Shown here one piece after another: positions 27,281-35,928 of a stretch of DNA of 64,000 bases. The stretch is from DASQPR01 sp963836785 (GTDB lineage Bacteria; Actinomycetota; Actinomycetes; Mycobacteriales; Micromonosporaceae): NCBI GenBank assembly GCA_963836785.1, contig CAWIKW010000001.1, forward strand, positions 744,001 through 808,000, in the 5' to 3' direction. Numbering within the stretch: the first letter of the stretch is position 1; every line of letters begins with the position of its first letter. The notes below the pieces were generated by a model, which saw nothing but the letters and a program-made list of their open reading frames with translations, was not told the DNA's origin and made no database searches. The position numbers and the translations under genes are program-made.

Positions 27281-28106
27281 CCAGTTCCTCGCGGCGATGC
27301 CGAAAGCCGTCACGCGCCAGCGGGACATCCTGACGGCCATGCTTGGAGTGGTCGAGCTCGAACCGGCGTTGCGCTGGTTCGAGCTCGGCTGCTCACTGGG
27401 TCGCAATGCGGGCGACGAGCTGTCCGACATCGACTGCGGGGTCGGGGTCGCGGGCGAAAATTGGCCGGACGCGCTCGACCTCGGCGCGCGCCTCGCCGCC
27501 GCCGGTGGGCCGATCAGCGACACCATGCGGCAGACGTTTCCCGGTCGCGGCGACGAGCACGGCTGGCACCTGTTCACGCTGTACACCGACGGCGCGCAGC
27601 TCAGCCTCGTACTCATGCGCTCGACATGGCGCACCGGCCTGCCGCCGGGATCGGTTGCGCTCTATGACGCCGACGCTCGACTCGCGACTCCGATGCGGCC
27701 CCCGGCCGCCGATGTCGATGCGGCCACGCTGCGCGAGTGGGCCGCGCTCGGCTGGATCGCCCTCGGCGACCTGGCGAAATACCTGGATCGGGGGTCACTG
27801 TGGGAGGCGCACGCGCGGCTTCAGGAGGCGCGCGGGGAAGCCTTCAAGCTGTGGGCCGCAGGGAGCAAGATCGATTTTCCTGGGTACGGACTAACCGCGA
27901 TCCTGGACACGCCGGGCGAATCGGTGCCGACCGAGTTCGACGCAACGGTCGCCGCACTCGACGCGACCGATCTGCGCCGTGCCGCCCTCGCCTGCGCCGA
28001 CCTGCTGATCCGCGCGACTGACCGCGTCATGCCAATGCTGCGCCGCAGCGGTCTCGCTCCGCCCGAGGGTCTACCCGCCTGGGCGTTTCGTCGGCTCCGC
28101 ACCTGA
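27273..28106 (+). CDS. Nucleotidyltransferase-domain protein
   Basis: A protein of about 277 residues with a Pol-beta-type nucleotidyltransferase core near its N-terminus: GCSLGRNAGDELSDID, where GCS is the helix-turn and SDID supplies two metal-binding Asp residues. The C-terminal half is helical (LREWAALGWIALGDLAKYLDRG), as in aminoglycoside adenylyltransferase-like proteins; the substrate is unknown. Two starts are possible: the TTG at 27273, preceded by GGAG 8 nt upstream and overlapping the panB stop, or the ATG at 27297 without a clear site. The overlap suggests coupling to panB. Confidence 0.75.
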   Translation: MSSQFLAAMPKAVTRQRDILTAMLGVVELEPALRWFELGCSLGRNAGDELSDIDCGVGVAGENWPDALDLGARLAAAGGPISDTMRQTFPGRGDEHGWHLFTLYTDGAQLSLVLMRSTWRTGLPPGSVALYDADARLATPMRPPAADVDAATLREWAALGWIALGDLAKYLDRGSLWEAHARLQEARGEAFKLWAAGSKIDFPGYGLTAILDTPGESVPTEFDATVAALDATDLRRAALACADLLIRATDRVMPMLRRSGLAPPEGLPAWAFRRLRT

Positions 28107-28127
28107 CCCGGCTCCCAAGATGCCCCT

Positions 28128-28230
28128 GCGACTTCCCGGAAGTCGCCCGGTCCCGGACCGTCCAACGCGGCGACTTCCGGGAAGTCGCCCGGTCGCGGCC
28201 GGTCCAAGGCGGCGACTTCCGGGAAGTTGC
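28128..28230. repeat. Three palindromes in a 42-bp tandem array
   Basis: The palindrome GCGACTTCC(C/G)GGAAGTCGC occurs at 28128-28146, 28169-28189 and 28211-28230, with starts 42 bp apart. The intervening 21-22 bp (CGGTC..GGACCGTCCAA..GC) are also similar, so the whole 42-bp unit is repeated. The array lies between the converging nucleotidyltransferase and metal-receptor genes. Confidence 0.85.
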
Positions 28231-28270
28231 GCGGATCTTGGGGCTGGGCCAACGATGACCACGCTGGGCA

Positions 28271-29026
28271 CTATGCGTGGCCGAGCTGTGCCGTCAGGAC
28301 GTCACGTGCTTCCGCGAGCGACGGTCCGTACCAGGTCAGATGGCGGCCCGACACGAGTGCGTACGGCACTCCCGGAAACGCCTCGGGCCCGTCGGTGGCG
28401 GTGAATGCGTACGGCTCGTCCGGCAGAACGAGCAGGTCCGGCGCCGCGGCCCGCAACTCGTCCAGCGCGGGTCGTGGATATCGGTCGGCGGCATCGGCGT
28501 AGAGATGCGTCACGCCGAGTCGGCTCAGCACGTCACCGGCGAACGTGTCCGACCCGAGGACAACCCACGGGCGGCGCCACACCGGGACGAGGGCGCGACG
28601 TGCGATCGGCGACGGGTCCGGCGCCCAGGCCGCCTCGGCCGCCCGTAGCCACGCCGGTTCCGCCACGCCGATCGCGTCGAACATCCGCCGCAGGCTCCCG
28701 AAGGCCTCGTCGAGCGTTCGCGGGTACGTGACCCACACCGCCACACCCGCGGCCCGGATCGCCTCGATGTCCTCGCGCCGGTTCTCCTCGACGTTGGCGA
28801 GCACGAGATCGGGAGCGATGGCCAGTACGGCCTCGACCGACGGGTACTTGCTGCCACCGACCCGCGGTACGTCGAGCGATCCGGGATGAGTGCAGTAGTC
28901 GGTCGCACCGGCCAGCAGCGAGACGTTGACCGACGCGACGGCCTCGGTCAGCGACGGCACCAGCGACACGATCCGCTGCGGCGGCAACGGCAGGTCGAGT
29001 CCCTCGCCGAGATCGTCGCGCTTCAC
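28271..29026 (-). CDS. Helical backbone metal receptor (BtuF-like), cytosolic form
   Basis: A 251-residue PF01497-type domain: two alpha/beta lobes joined by a long helix, with RIVSLVPSLTEAV at the start as in BtuF. Unlike transporter binding proteins it has no signal peptide or lipobox, so it should stay in the cytosol. No permease or ATPase gene is adjacent. Its GTG overlaps the stop of the acyl-CoA synthetase gene as GTGA, so the two are translated together; the reason is not obvious. It may sense or carry a corrinoid or haem-like ligand, which is inference from the fold. Confidence 0.82.
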   Translation of the reverse strand: MKRDDLGEGLDLPLPPQRIVSLVPSLTEAVASVNVSLLAGATDYCTHPGSLDVPRVGGSKYPSVEAVLAIAPDLVLANVEENRREDIEAIRAAGVAVWVTYPRTLDEAFGSLRRMFDAIGVAEPAWLRAAEAAWAPDPSPIARRALVPVWRRPWVVLGSDTFAGDVLSRLGVTHLYADAADRYPRPALDELRAAAPDLLVLPDEPYAFTATDGPEAFPGVPYALVSGRHLTWYGPSLAEARDVLTAQLGHA

Positions 29027-30762
29027 GACTTCAGGTCGGGGAAGTCCTCTTCCCAGAACTCTCCGGCCGCCCGGGTCGGCGCCGTACCGTCGGCATGGCG
29101 CTCGACCTCGACGCCGCGCAACTCCACGCGGCGGATCTTGCCGGAGATGGTCTTCGGCAGGTCGGCAAACTCCAGGCGACGAACGCGCTTGAACGGCGAC
29201 AGCCGTTCGCGCGCAAACACGAGGATGTCGCGGGCGGTGCTGGCGTCGGGCTCGTGGCCGGCGGCGAGAAGCACGAACGCCTTGGGTACGGCCAGCCGTA
29301 GCGGATCCGGCGACGGGACGACGGCGGCCTCAGCGACCGCGTCGTGTTCCAGCAGCACGCTCTCCAGCTCGAACGGCGAGATCCGGTAGTCGGAGGCCTT
29401 GAACACATCGTCGGTACGGCCGACATAGGTGATGTAGCCGTCGGCGTCCCGCGCCGCGACGTCGCCCGTGTGGTAAACGCCGTCACGCATCACCTCGGCC
29501 GTACGCTCCTCCGAGTCGCGATACCCGGTCATCAGTGCCGTCGGCCGTGCGGACAGGTCGATGCAGATCTCGCCCTCGTCGCCCCGCTCGTTCGTCACCG
29601 GATCCACCAGCACGATCCGGTAGCCCGGCAGCGGCCGGCCCATCGAGCCCAGCTTGACCGGCTGATCCGGTGTGTTGCCGATCTGGGCCGACGTCTCGGT
29701 CTGGCCGTAGCCGTCCCGGACGGTGATCCCCCACGCCGCGCGCACCCGCTCGATCACCTCCGGATTGAGCGGTTCGCCGGCGGCGACGCACTCGCGCATC
29801 GGCACCCGCCACGCCGCCAGATCGGCCTGGATGAGCATGCGCCACACCGTCGGCGGCGCGCAGAACGTCGACACCCCGCAGCGCACGATCGTGTCCAGCA
29901 ACGAGCCGGCCGCGAAGCGGGCCTGGTTCACGATGAGGATGGTCGCGCCCGCGTTCCACGGCGCGAAGACATTGCTCCAGGCGTGCTTGGCCCAGCCAGG
30001 CGACGAGATGTTCAGGTGTACGTCGCCGGGCCGCAGCCCGATCCAATACATGGTCGACAGATGTCCGACCGGGTAGGACGTGTGCGTGTGCTCGACGAGT
30101 TTCGGCTGCGCCGTCGTACCCGACGTGAAGTAGAGCAACAGCGGATCGTCGGCCCGCGTCGGGCTGTCCTCGCTCGAATCGTCCAGCGAGTCGTAGGAGT
30201 CGGCATAGCGCAGCCAGCCCCCTGCCGGCTCACCAACGGCGATGCGCGTCCAGCCGCCGTGTACGCCCTCGAAGCGCGGGACATCGACACTGCGCGCGAT
30301 CACGTGTGAAACGTGGCCACGATGAACCCGGTCGGCGAGATCGTCCGTACCCAGCAGCGTCGAGGCCGGAATGATCACCGCGCCGAGCTTGATCGCCGCG
30401 AGAATCGTCTCCCACAGCTCGACCTGGTTGCCCAGCATCAGCAGCACGTGGTCGCCCCGACCCACGCCGTGCCCGCGCAGCCAGCCGGCGACCTGCGACG
30501 ACCGCGATGACATGTCGGCGAACGTCAGCTTCTCCTCGCTGCCATCCTCTTCCACGACCCACAGTGCGGTCTCGTCGGCGTGCTCGACGGCGAGCACGCC
30601 GTCGAACCAGTCGCGGGCCCAGTTGAAGTCGGTCAGCCGCGGCCATCGAAACTGCTCGTACGCGGTCGTGTAGTCATCGCGGTGCGCGATCAGGAAGTCC
30701 CGCGCGCTGCGGAAAGCCACGATGTCGGAGCCGTTGTCGACCACGGTCACGAATCCCTTCAT
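29023..30762 (-). CDS. Acyl-CoA synthetase (AMP-forming, medium-chain type)
   Basis: A 579-residue ANL-superfamily ligase that activates a carboxylic acid with ATP and CoA. Seen: the P-loop YFTSGTTAQPK, the A5 motif DGYGQTET, the hinge GRTDDVFKASDYRISPFE and the adenylation Lys in SGKIRR (about K542). The overall pattern is closest to medium-chain acyl-CoA synthetases, with SYDSLDDSSEDSPTRADDPL as an acidic linker before the P-loop. The ATG at 30762 is retained; GTG codons at 30750 or 30744 follow an internal AAGGGA and are alternatives. The cytosolic metal-receptor gene overlaps its end by GTGA. Confidence 0.9.
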   Translation of the reverse strand: MKGFVTVVDNGSDIVAFRSARDFLIAHRDDYTTAYEQFRWPRLTDFNWARDWFDGVLAVEHADETALWVVEEDGSEEKLTFADMSSRSSQVAGWLRGHGVGRGDHVLLMLGNQVELWETILAAIKLGAVIIPASTLLGTDDLADRVHRGHVSHVIARSVDVPRFEGVHGGWTRIAVGEPAGGWLRYADSYDSLDDSSEDSPTRADDPLLLYFTSGTTAQPKLVEHTHTSYPVGHLSTMYWIGLRPGDVHLNISSPGWAKHAWSNVFAPWNAGATILIVNQARFAAGSLLDTIVRCGVSTFCAPPTVWRMLIQADLAAWRVPMRECVAAGEPLNPEVIERVRAAWGITVRDGYGQTETSAQIGNTPDQPVKLGSMGRPLPGYRIVLVDPVTNERGDEGEICIDLSARPTALMTGYRDSEERTAEVMRDGVYHTGDVAARDADGYITYVGRTDDVFKASDYRISPFELESVLLEHDAVAEAAVVPSPDPLRLAVPKAFVLLAAGHEPDASTARDILVFARERLSPFKRVRRLEFADLPKTISGKIRRVELRGVEVERHADGTAPTRAAGEFWEEDFPDLKS

Positions 30763-30883
30763 CCAGCGGATACCACCCGATGCCTAGCGCAGCCGCGAGG
30801 CTCATCGCCCAGCCGATGCGTAGCTGTGCTCGTCGTGCCGTGCTCATGATGCTGCGTTTTCGGGTGCGGCGTGCACCGTGTTG

Positions 30884-32368
30884 TCATACCACTCGATTCT
30901 CGACCGGAGCGACGGTCTCGAAGAGCACCCGGCGCTCGACCGGGTCAGCGACCGTGAGCCAGACCGGCAACCGCTCGCCGGCGACCAGGCCAGGGCCCTC
31001 GCAGCGGGCGCGCACGGCCGGAGCGTCCAGCGCCACCGTGCCCCGCGGCGGCCTGGGCGGCTTGGCCGGTTGGGCACCATGCGCGTGTTCGGGTGCGTGG
31101 TTGGAGCCATCCACATCCAGGACCGCGGCGTCGAACCGCTCCCCGACGCGGCCGGCGAGCAGCACGGCCTCGGCCAGATCGACCGCGCCGCGCTCGGCCG
31201 TGTTCGCCACGCGGTCGGTAGCCGCCATCACCTCGGGCAGCTTCGGCAGCGCCGGGCGGATCCACTCGGGCGGCTCCGTCCCGGCGAACAGCGCGAGGCA
31301 CGCCTCGGTCGCGTAGCGATCCGCGAGGCGCCGCAACGGCGCCGTCACGTGGGCGTACGGTGCGGCCACCCCGCCGTGCTCGTGCAACTCGGGAATCGAT
31401 CCGTCGAGGGCCGCGTAGCCCGCGCCGCGCATCAGTTCGCCGGCCTGACCGAGAAACGCCGCACCGCGGGGATCGTTGCCGTTCACCGCGCCAATCACGC
31501 GGCCGGCCGAGACACCGGCCGGCCAAGCGACGCCGAGCGGTCCGGCCGCCGCCTTGAGTTTGGCGATCGCCCCCGATGTGGGCGCTGGCATCGTACGCAG
31601 CAGCCCGACCTTGCCCTCGATCATGATTTGGGCGGCGGCCATGCCGGTCAGTAGCGATATCTGGGCGTTGAAGTCCTCGACCGGATCGGGTGCCCGCAGG
31701 ACGAGCTCCCAGCCGCCGTCGACCGGCTCAACCTCCTGCGACGGTATCGGCAGGTTGATGGCACCGCGGGCCAGCCCGCGCTCGATCAGCAGGGCACCTA
31801 TTTCGGGCAGCAAGGCGATCGGTTCGTCCAGGGAACCGGCGGCCACATCCGCCTGTACGGCCGGATAGCCGAGCTTGGCCCGGCTGCGTACGACGGCGCG
31901 CTCCACCCGGACCGCCGTCGTGGCACCGTCGGCGTCGAGATCGATCGTCCACACGACCGCCGGACGCGGTTGATCGGGCAGCAGGCTCGCGGCGCCCTCG
32001 GACAGGACCGGAGGGTGCAGCGGCACGCGACCGTCCGGCAGATACACCGTCTGGCCGCGTTCCCAGGTGTCATCCACGAGCGCCCCATCCGGCGCCACGA
32101 ACGCGGAGACATCGGCGATCGCGTACCACACGCGATAGCCCTTCGACCGACGCTGCAGGCACATCGCCTGATCGAGATCCATCGACGTGGGCGGGTCGAG
32201 GGTCACGAACGCGATATCGGTGTGGTCCACCGACGGCATGGTCGGCCCGGTGGCCGCGACATCGTCGGCCTCACGCTGCGCCGCGGGCGAAAACTGCGTA
32301 GGCAGCTTCAGCTCGCGGCGCAGCGCACTGAAATCGATACTCGGCGCGATGAGCCGGCGGATGACCAT
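30884..32368 (-). CDS. RNB-domain exoribonuclease
   Basis: A 494-residue RNase II/R-type 3'-5' exonuclease core. The catalytic cluster reads TLDPPTSMDLDQAM: D58, D64 and D66 match three of the four RNase II Asp residues, while the fourth position is Gln67. The protein starts almost directly at the RNB domain and lacks the cold-shock domains and the usual S1 domain, so it is a trimmed form common in actinobacteria. Substrate range and processivity may differ from E. coli RNase II. It lies just downstream of the histone-like gene on the same strand, 35 bp away, and may be co-transcribed with it. Confidence 0.88.
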   Translation of the reverse strand: MVIRRLIAPSIDFSALRRELKLPTQFSPAAQREADDVAATGPTMPSVDHTDIAFVTLDPPTSMDLDQAMCLQRRSKGYRVWYAIADVSAFVAPDGALVDDTWERGQTVYLPDGRVPLHPPVLSEGAASLLPDQPRPAVVWTIDLDADGATTAVRVERAVVRSRAKLGYPAVQADVAAGSLDEPIALLPEIGALLIERGLARGAINLPIPSQEVEPVDGGWELVLRAPDPVEDFNAQISLLTGMAAAQIMIEGKVGLLRTMPAPTSGAIAKLKAAAGPLGVAWPAGVSAGRVIGAVNGNDPRGAAFLGQAGELMRGAGYAALDGSIPELHEHGGVAAPYAHVTAPLRRLADRYATEACLALFAGTEPPEWIRPALPKLPEVMAATDRVANTAERGAVDLAEAVLLAGRVGERFDAAVLDVDGSNHAPEHAHGAQPAKPPRPPRGTVALDAPAVRARCEGPGLVAGERLPVWLTVADPVERRVLFETVAPVENRVV

Positions 32369-32403
32369 GGCTCAGTCATACCAGCGGCACAGTGCTCCGG
32401 TCG

Positions 32404-34023
32404 TCACCGACCCATTGTCGAACGGCCCCGCGCTGTCGCGCTGGCCCGTGCCGTGGAACGCGTACCGGTCGAGCGCGACGCCGGTGCCGTCCGCTTGATC
32501 GCCGTCCGTCGCGCGCTGGCCTTGCGCGCCGGTGCCTTCTTCGCCGGTGCCGCGCGCTTGGCCGCGGTCGACTTCACGGTACGGCTGGCGGGCCGTCGCG
32601 CGGTCGACACCCGCTTTGCGGCGTTCGCCCGCGTCGCCGTACCAGTGGTCGCCCTACGGGCCGTCACCTTTCGCGCGGTCGCGGATCGCGTGGCGGTCGA
32701 GCGGGTCGCCGCCTTGCGAGCCGGCGATGCCTTGCGAGCCGTGGCCTTGCGAGCCGTGGCCTTGCGAGCCGTGGCCTTGCGAGCCGGTGCTTTGCGAGCG
32801 GTCGTGCGGGCCGTGGCGGTCGTCCGGCGCGCAGTCGTCGACCGGGCGGCGGCCGTCGTCTTCCGTCCCGTGGCCTTGCGAGCCGTCGCCGTACGAGCCG
32901 TCGCCTTACGTGCGGTCGCTTTGCGTGCGGTGGACGTACGGGCGCTGGCGGCGCGGGTGGCCGGTGCCTTCTTGGCGGCGGTCCGGCGGGCCGGTGACGC
33001 CTTCCGAGCCGTCGCCGTCCCGGCTGTCGCCTTCCGACCCGGTGCCTTACGCGCGGTCGACGAAGCCTTCTTGGCGGCGGTCCGCCGGCCCGGCGACGCC
33101 TTGCGGGCGGTCGTAGCCTTCGCGGTCGTCCGCTTCGCGGCCGTGCTGCGCGCCGCCGCAGTTGTCTTGCGTGCGGTGGCCTTGCGGGCCGTGGACTTGC
33201 GGGCCGTCGACTTCGTTGCGGTGGTCCGCTTCGCGGCCGGACGCGCGCTCGCCGCCTTGCGAGCCGGAGCGCGCTTCGTCGCCGCCTTACGAGCCGTCGT
33301 CTTGCGGGCGGTCGTAGCCTTGCGCGCGGTCGTCTTGCGAGCGGTCGTCGCCTTGCGGGCGGTCGTCTTGCGAGCGGCCGCGGTCCGCTTGGTCGCGGTG
33401 GCGCGAGCCGTCGTCTTCTTGGCCGGCGCCGTCCGCTTCGCTGTCGTCGTGCGCCGCGCGGTCGACTTGCGTGCAGCGGTGGTCTTCTTCGCTGCTGCCG
33501 TCTTCTTCACGGCCGGCGTGCGCTTGGCCGCCGTGGCCTTCTTCGCGGCGGTGGTCTTCTTGGCCGCCGTGGTCTTCTTCGCAGTGGTCTTGCGCGCGGC
33601 CGTGGTCTTGCGTGCGGCAGTGGTCTTGGCCGCCGTCGTCTTCTTGGCGGCCGGTGTGCGCTTGGCTGTGGTCTTCTTAGCCGCCGTGGTCTTCTTGGCG
33701 GCCGTCACCTTGCGGCCGGTCGTCGACTTCGTCGCGGCCGTCTTCTTCGCCGGTGTCGCCTTGCGGGTGGCAGCAGACTTGGTCGCGGTCGTCTTGCGGG
33801 CGGTCGTCTTCTTCGCCGGCGCTGACTTCGCCGCCGCTGTCTTCTTCGCGGTGGATTTTGCCGGACCGGCCTTCTTGGCGACCGTCGCACGCACCGTCTT
33901 ACTCGTGGCGGACGCCGGCTTGGCGCCCGTCTTCGTCGCGGCGCTCTTCGCGGCCGCGACCGTCCTACCCGCCGCGCGAATCACGGCCGGCATGATCGTG
34001 GCCTCGGAAGCTGCGGCCATCAT
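32404..34023 (-). CDS. Histone H1-like Lys/Arg/Ala/Thr repeat protein
   Basis: A 539-residue, highly basic low-complexity protein. After about 40 ordinary residues it consists of short repeats such as AKKTTAAKKT and, later, TARKATARKA. The N-terminal half uses mainly KK and the C-terminal half mainly RK. It resembles the tail of mycobacterial HupB and bacterial H1-like proteins, but no HU domain is present in frame. It should bind DNA or RNA non-specifically and be intrinsically disordered. The start at 34023 (or the adjacent ATG at 34020) follows AAGGGAGGGA; the frame extends upstream without a ribosome site. The DNA is internally repetitive and prone to expansion. Confidence 0.85.
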   Translation of the reverse strand: MMAAASEATIMPAVIRAAGRTVAAAKSAATKTGAKPASATSKTVRATVAKKAGPAKSTAKKTAAAKSAPAKKTTARKTTATKSAATRKATPAKKTAATKSTTGRKVTAAKKTTAAKKTTAKRTPAAKKTTAAKTTAARKTTAARKTTAKKTTAAKKTTAAKKATAAKRTPAVKKTAAAKKTTAARKSTARRTTTAKRTAPAKKTTARATATKRTAAARKTTARKATTARKTTARKATTARKTTARKAATKRAPARKAASARPAAKRTTATKSTARKSTARKATARKTTAAARSTAAKRTTAKATTARKASPGRRTAAKKASSTARKAPGRKATAGTATARKASPARRTAAKKAPATRAASARTSTARKATARKATARTATARKATGRKTTAAARSTTARRTTATARTTARKAPARKATARKATARKATARKASPARKAATRSTATRSATARKVTARRATTGTATRANAAKRVSTARRPASRTVKSTAAKRAAPAKKAPARKASARRTAIKRTAPASRSTGTRSTARASATARGRSTMGR

Positions 34024-34733
34024 GTCCCTCCCTTGGGAACCTCTCCGGTGTACGTCACCTTCGTCGCGGCGAGCGGGGCGCCCGTCCGTCGACGACCGCA
34101 GCGGTTTTGGCGCAGCCCAGGTACGCGTCGCCAACCCCACTGCTACTCATGACATCACTGTGCACGGCAAACCTCTCATCCGCTACCGATTCAGGCGAAA
34201 TGCCATACGGCTTCCACATTGGATGCAATCAGCCAAGAATCGGGCGCCACGCCGCCGCCAGGCGCCGACGACCGGCGTAGCGCCGGGATTCCTTTGCGTG
34301 CCAACGGTTCTAGGCCTGATTCCCGGCCGGCGTGGACGCCCGAGGCGTCCGGGATGGCCGCAAAATCGGCCGGTCGGCGGCACAAAACTTTTTCGGTACG
34401 ACACGCCGTCCCCGTACGATCGCGGTCGGTAATCCGCCGACTCTGCCGCCGATCGCGACCGCCACGAGCGATGCGAAGCGTCGCCAGCCCTGTCTCGTCG
34501 GCTTCGTGCCGGTCGATCGGACACCGCTGACCGGCAAGGGCAGCATCGGACCGGCGAAGCGAGCTGCGAGTCACGTTCGACGGCGCGCGGTACGGATTTT
34601 CACGGGCCTACGTACGGGTAGCCGATCTCGCCACGCGATTCCTGGCCGCGCGTTCGCCGGACGCCGCGTTCGTGCAATTCGCCGGCGACGCCTTCGAGGC
34701 GGTTCGCCGCCGGACGTCTGAGCGCGGTCGCGA
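34024..34733. other. 710-bp gap with a possible ORF remnant
   Basis: No convincing gene. A plus-strand frame from about 34530 to 34740 reads like real protein (ELRVTFDGARYGFSRAYVRV, then ATRFLAARSPDAAF) but follows an in-frame TGA and has no start until a GTG at 34672, and it runs on antisense to the GntR gene. It could be the 3' end of a lost gene. A short perfect hairpin (GGACGCC-CGA-GGCGTCC) lies near 34341. The region just above 34023 should contain the promoter of the histone-like gene. Confidence 0.35.
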
Positions 34734-35120
34734 TCAGTGCACGGCCGCAGTCGCTGTGATCGCCGCCTCGACGGCGGCCAGTGTCGCGGTGCGGTCGAGA
34801 CCGAGTCGGCGCGCTCGGGCCACGAAGTCGACGGCCGCGGCGAAGGCGGCGCGCGCCGCGGCATCGCCGGTGGCGGCTACGAATGTGCCGTGGCGGCCCC
34901 GCGTTTCGATGACGCCGTCCTCTTCGAGGGTCCGATAAGCGCGCGCGACGGTGCCGGGAGCGACGTGGAGGTCTTCGGCGAGACGACGTACGGTCGGCAG
35001 CCGCGTCCCGGACGCCAGGCGTCCCGTACGGACGTGATCCGCGATTTGCACGCGAATCTGCTCGTACGGTGCGACCGTGTCGCTCGCGTCGACAGTCATG
35101 CCCATCTGCGGCCCGTCCAT
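34734..35120 (-). CDS. GntR family regulator, YtrA-like short form
   Basis: A 128-residue regulator: a winged helix-turn-helix (YEQIRVQIADHVRTGRL to RLAEDLHVAPGTVARAY, about 19-62) with a wing ending in TRGRHGTFV, followed by only about 45 residues of helix. The lack of a large effector domain is typical of the YtrA subfamily, which usually controls ABC transporters; none is adjacent. The ATG at 35120 is chosen because GGGGGGAGG lies 5 nt upstream. Confidence 0.85.
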   Translation of the reverse strand: MDGPQMGMTVDASDTVAPYEQIRVQIADHVRTGRLASGTRLPTVRRLAEDLHVAPGTVARAYRTLEEDGVIETRGRHGTFVAATGDAAARAAFAAAVDFVARARRLGLDRTATLAAVEAAITATAAVH

Positions 35121-35289
35121 GTACGCCTCCCCCCAGGTCGGCGACGCCCCGACCGCCGGATCTATCGCCACGCTTCTACCCGGCCCGGAGCCTGGCCAAC
35201 CACCGAGCCGGCAACCATCCACCCGCGGCCGGTCTCGACATCATGCAATTCCCGGACAACGGCGGCGTACCACTGCCACCATGAGCGGG

Positions 35290-35363
35290 TGACGGGCGGG
35301 TCCGCCACACGGCCGCCCATTAACACGGGGGCGGGACGGCCGCTGTCGCGGACCCGCCCGTCA
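35290..35363. terminator. 16-bp inverted repeat at the end of the GNAT gene
   Basis: TGACGGGCGGGTCCGC (35290-35305) and its exact complement (35348-35363) flank a 42-nt loop containing the GNAT stop codon. The arm sequence resembles the outer stem of the terminator at 4611 (TGACGGGCGG), suggesting a common terminator style. Confidence 0.5.
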
Positions 35364-35883
35364 GTCTCGTTTCAGCCCCGCACAGCACGAATCTCAGCAA
35401 CGGCAGCAGGCGGCCGGGAATCGGGCCGGACGGCGTCTCCCCGATCAGGACGGCACCCATCGCCTCGTAGAAGCCGAGTGCGTTCGGATCGGCCTCGATC
35501 TTGACCGTGATGCCACCCATCTCGCGAGCCGCGCTCATCGCATGTGTCCAGAGCATGCGGCCGATGCCGGTGCCGATTGAGTCCGGCTCGACCCAAAGGT
35601 TACTCAGCTCGAATTCCGGCGAATCGCCAATTAGTTCGTAGAATCCAAGAATCCGTGCATTCCGCCCAACCCGAGCGTCGGGCCCATGCGTCTCGGCCGA
35701 CACATGTTGCTCGGCCAGCACGAATCGGCTCTGCCGCACCTTGTCTTCGCTGAATGTGAGACCTGGGCGGCACGCCTCGAGAAACGTCGCGTCGTAGCCC
35801 CAGTGCGCCTTCGATCGCTGCGCTATCTCACTCAGCGCCCCGGCCTCGGCCGGCCGCGCGGAACGTAGCCGTATGTCAGCCAT
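35320..35883 (-). CDS. GNAT family N-acetyltransferase
   Basis: A 187-residue single-domain acetyltransferase. The acetyl-CoA loop reads VEPDSIGTGIGRMLW in place of the usual Q/RxxGxG/A, preceded by the strand ELSNLWV and followed by the acceptor-side helix and PNALGFYEAMGAV. The acceptor substrate cannot be predicted. The ATG at 35883 is preferred; a GTG at 35892 in the same frame lacks support. It stands alone between the GntR gene and a small basic protein, all on the minus strand. Confidence 0.85.
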   Translation of the reverse strand: MADIRLRSARPAEAGALSEIAQRSKAHWGYDATFLEACRPGLTFSEDKVRQSRFVLAEQHVSAETHGPDARVGRNARILGFYELIGDSPEFELSNLWVEPDSIGTGIGRMLWTHAMSAAREMGGITVKIEADPNALGFYEAMGAVLIGETPSGPIPGRLLPLLRFVLCGAETRLTGGSATAAVPPPC

Positions 35884-35928
35884 CAGCGACACTCGCTGCG
35901 GCGACGACGTTGACCGATACGCAATGGC

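Noticed and set aside
28128..28230. Short CRISPR array
   Set aside because: The palindromic repeats are about 20 bp with 21-bp gaps, but the gaps are similar to each other, only three units exist and no cas genes are present. It is a tandem 42-bp repeat.
34300..34345. tRNA-like 3' arm (GGTTCTAGGCC segment)
   Set aside because: No cloverleaf could be completed: no acceptor or D arm at the right distance.
31970..34432. 820-codon plus-strand frame of Ala/Val/Arg repeats
   Set aside because: It is the antisense of the RNB start and the histone-like gene. The minus frame has a strong ribosome site and a sensible Lys/Ala/Thr composition, so the plus frame is a shadow of the repeat.
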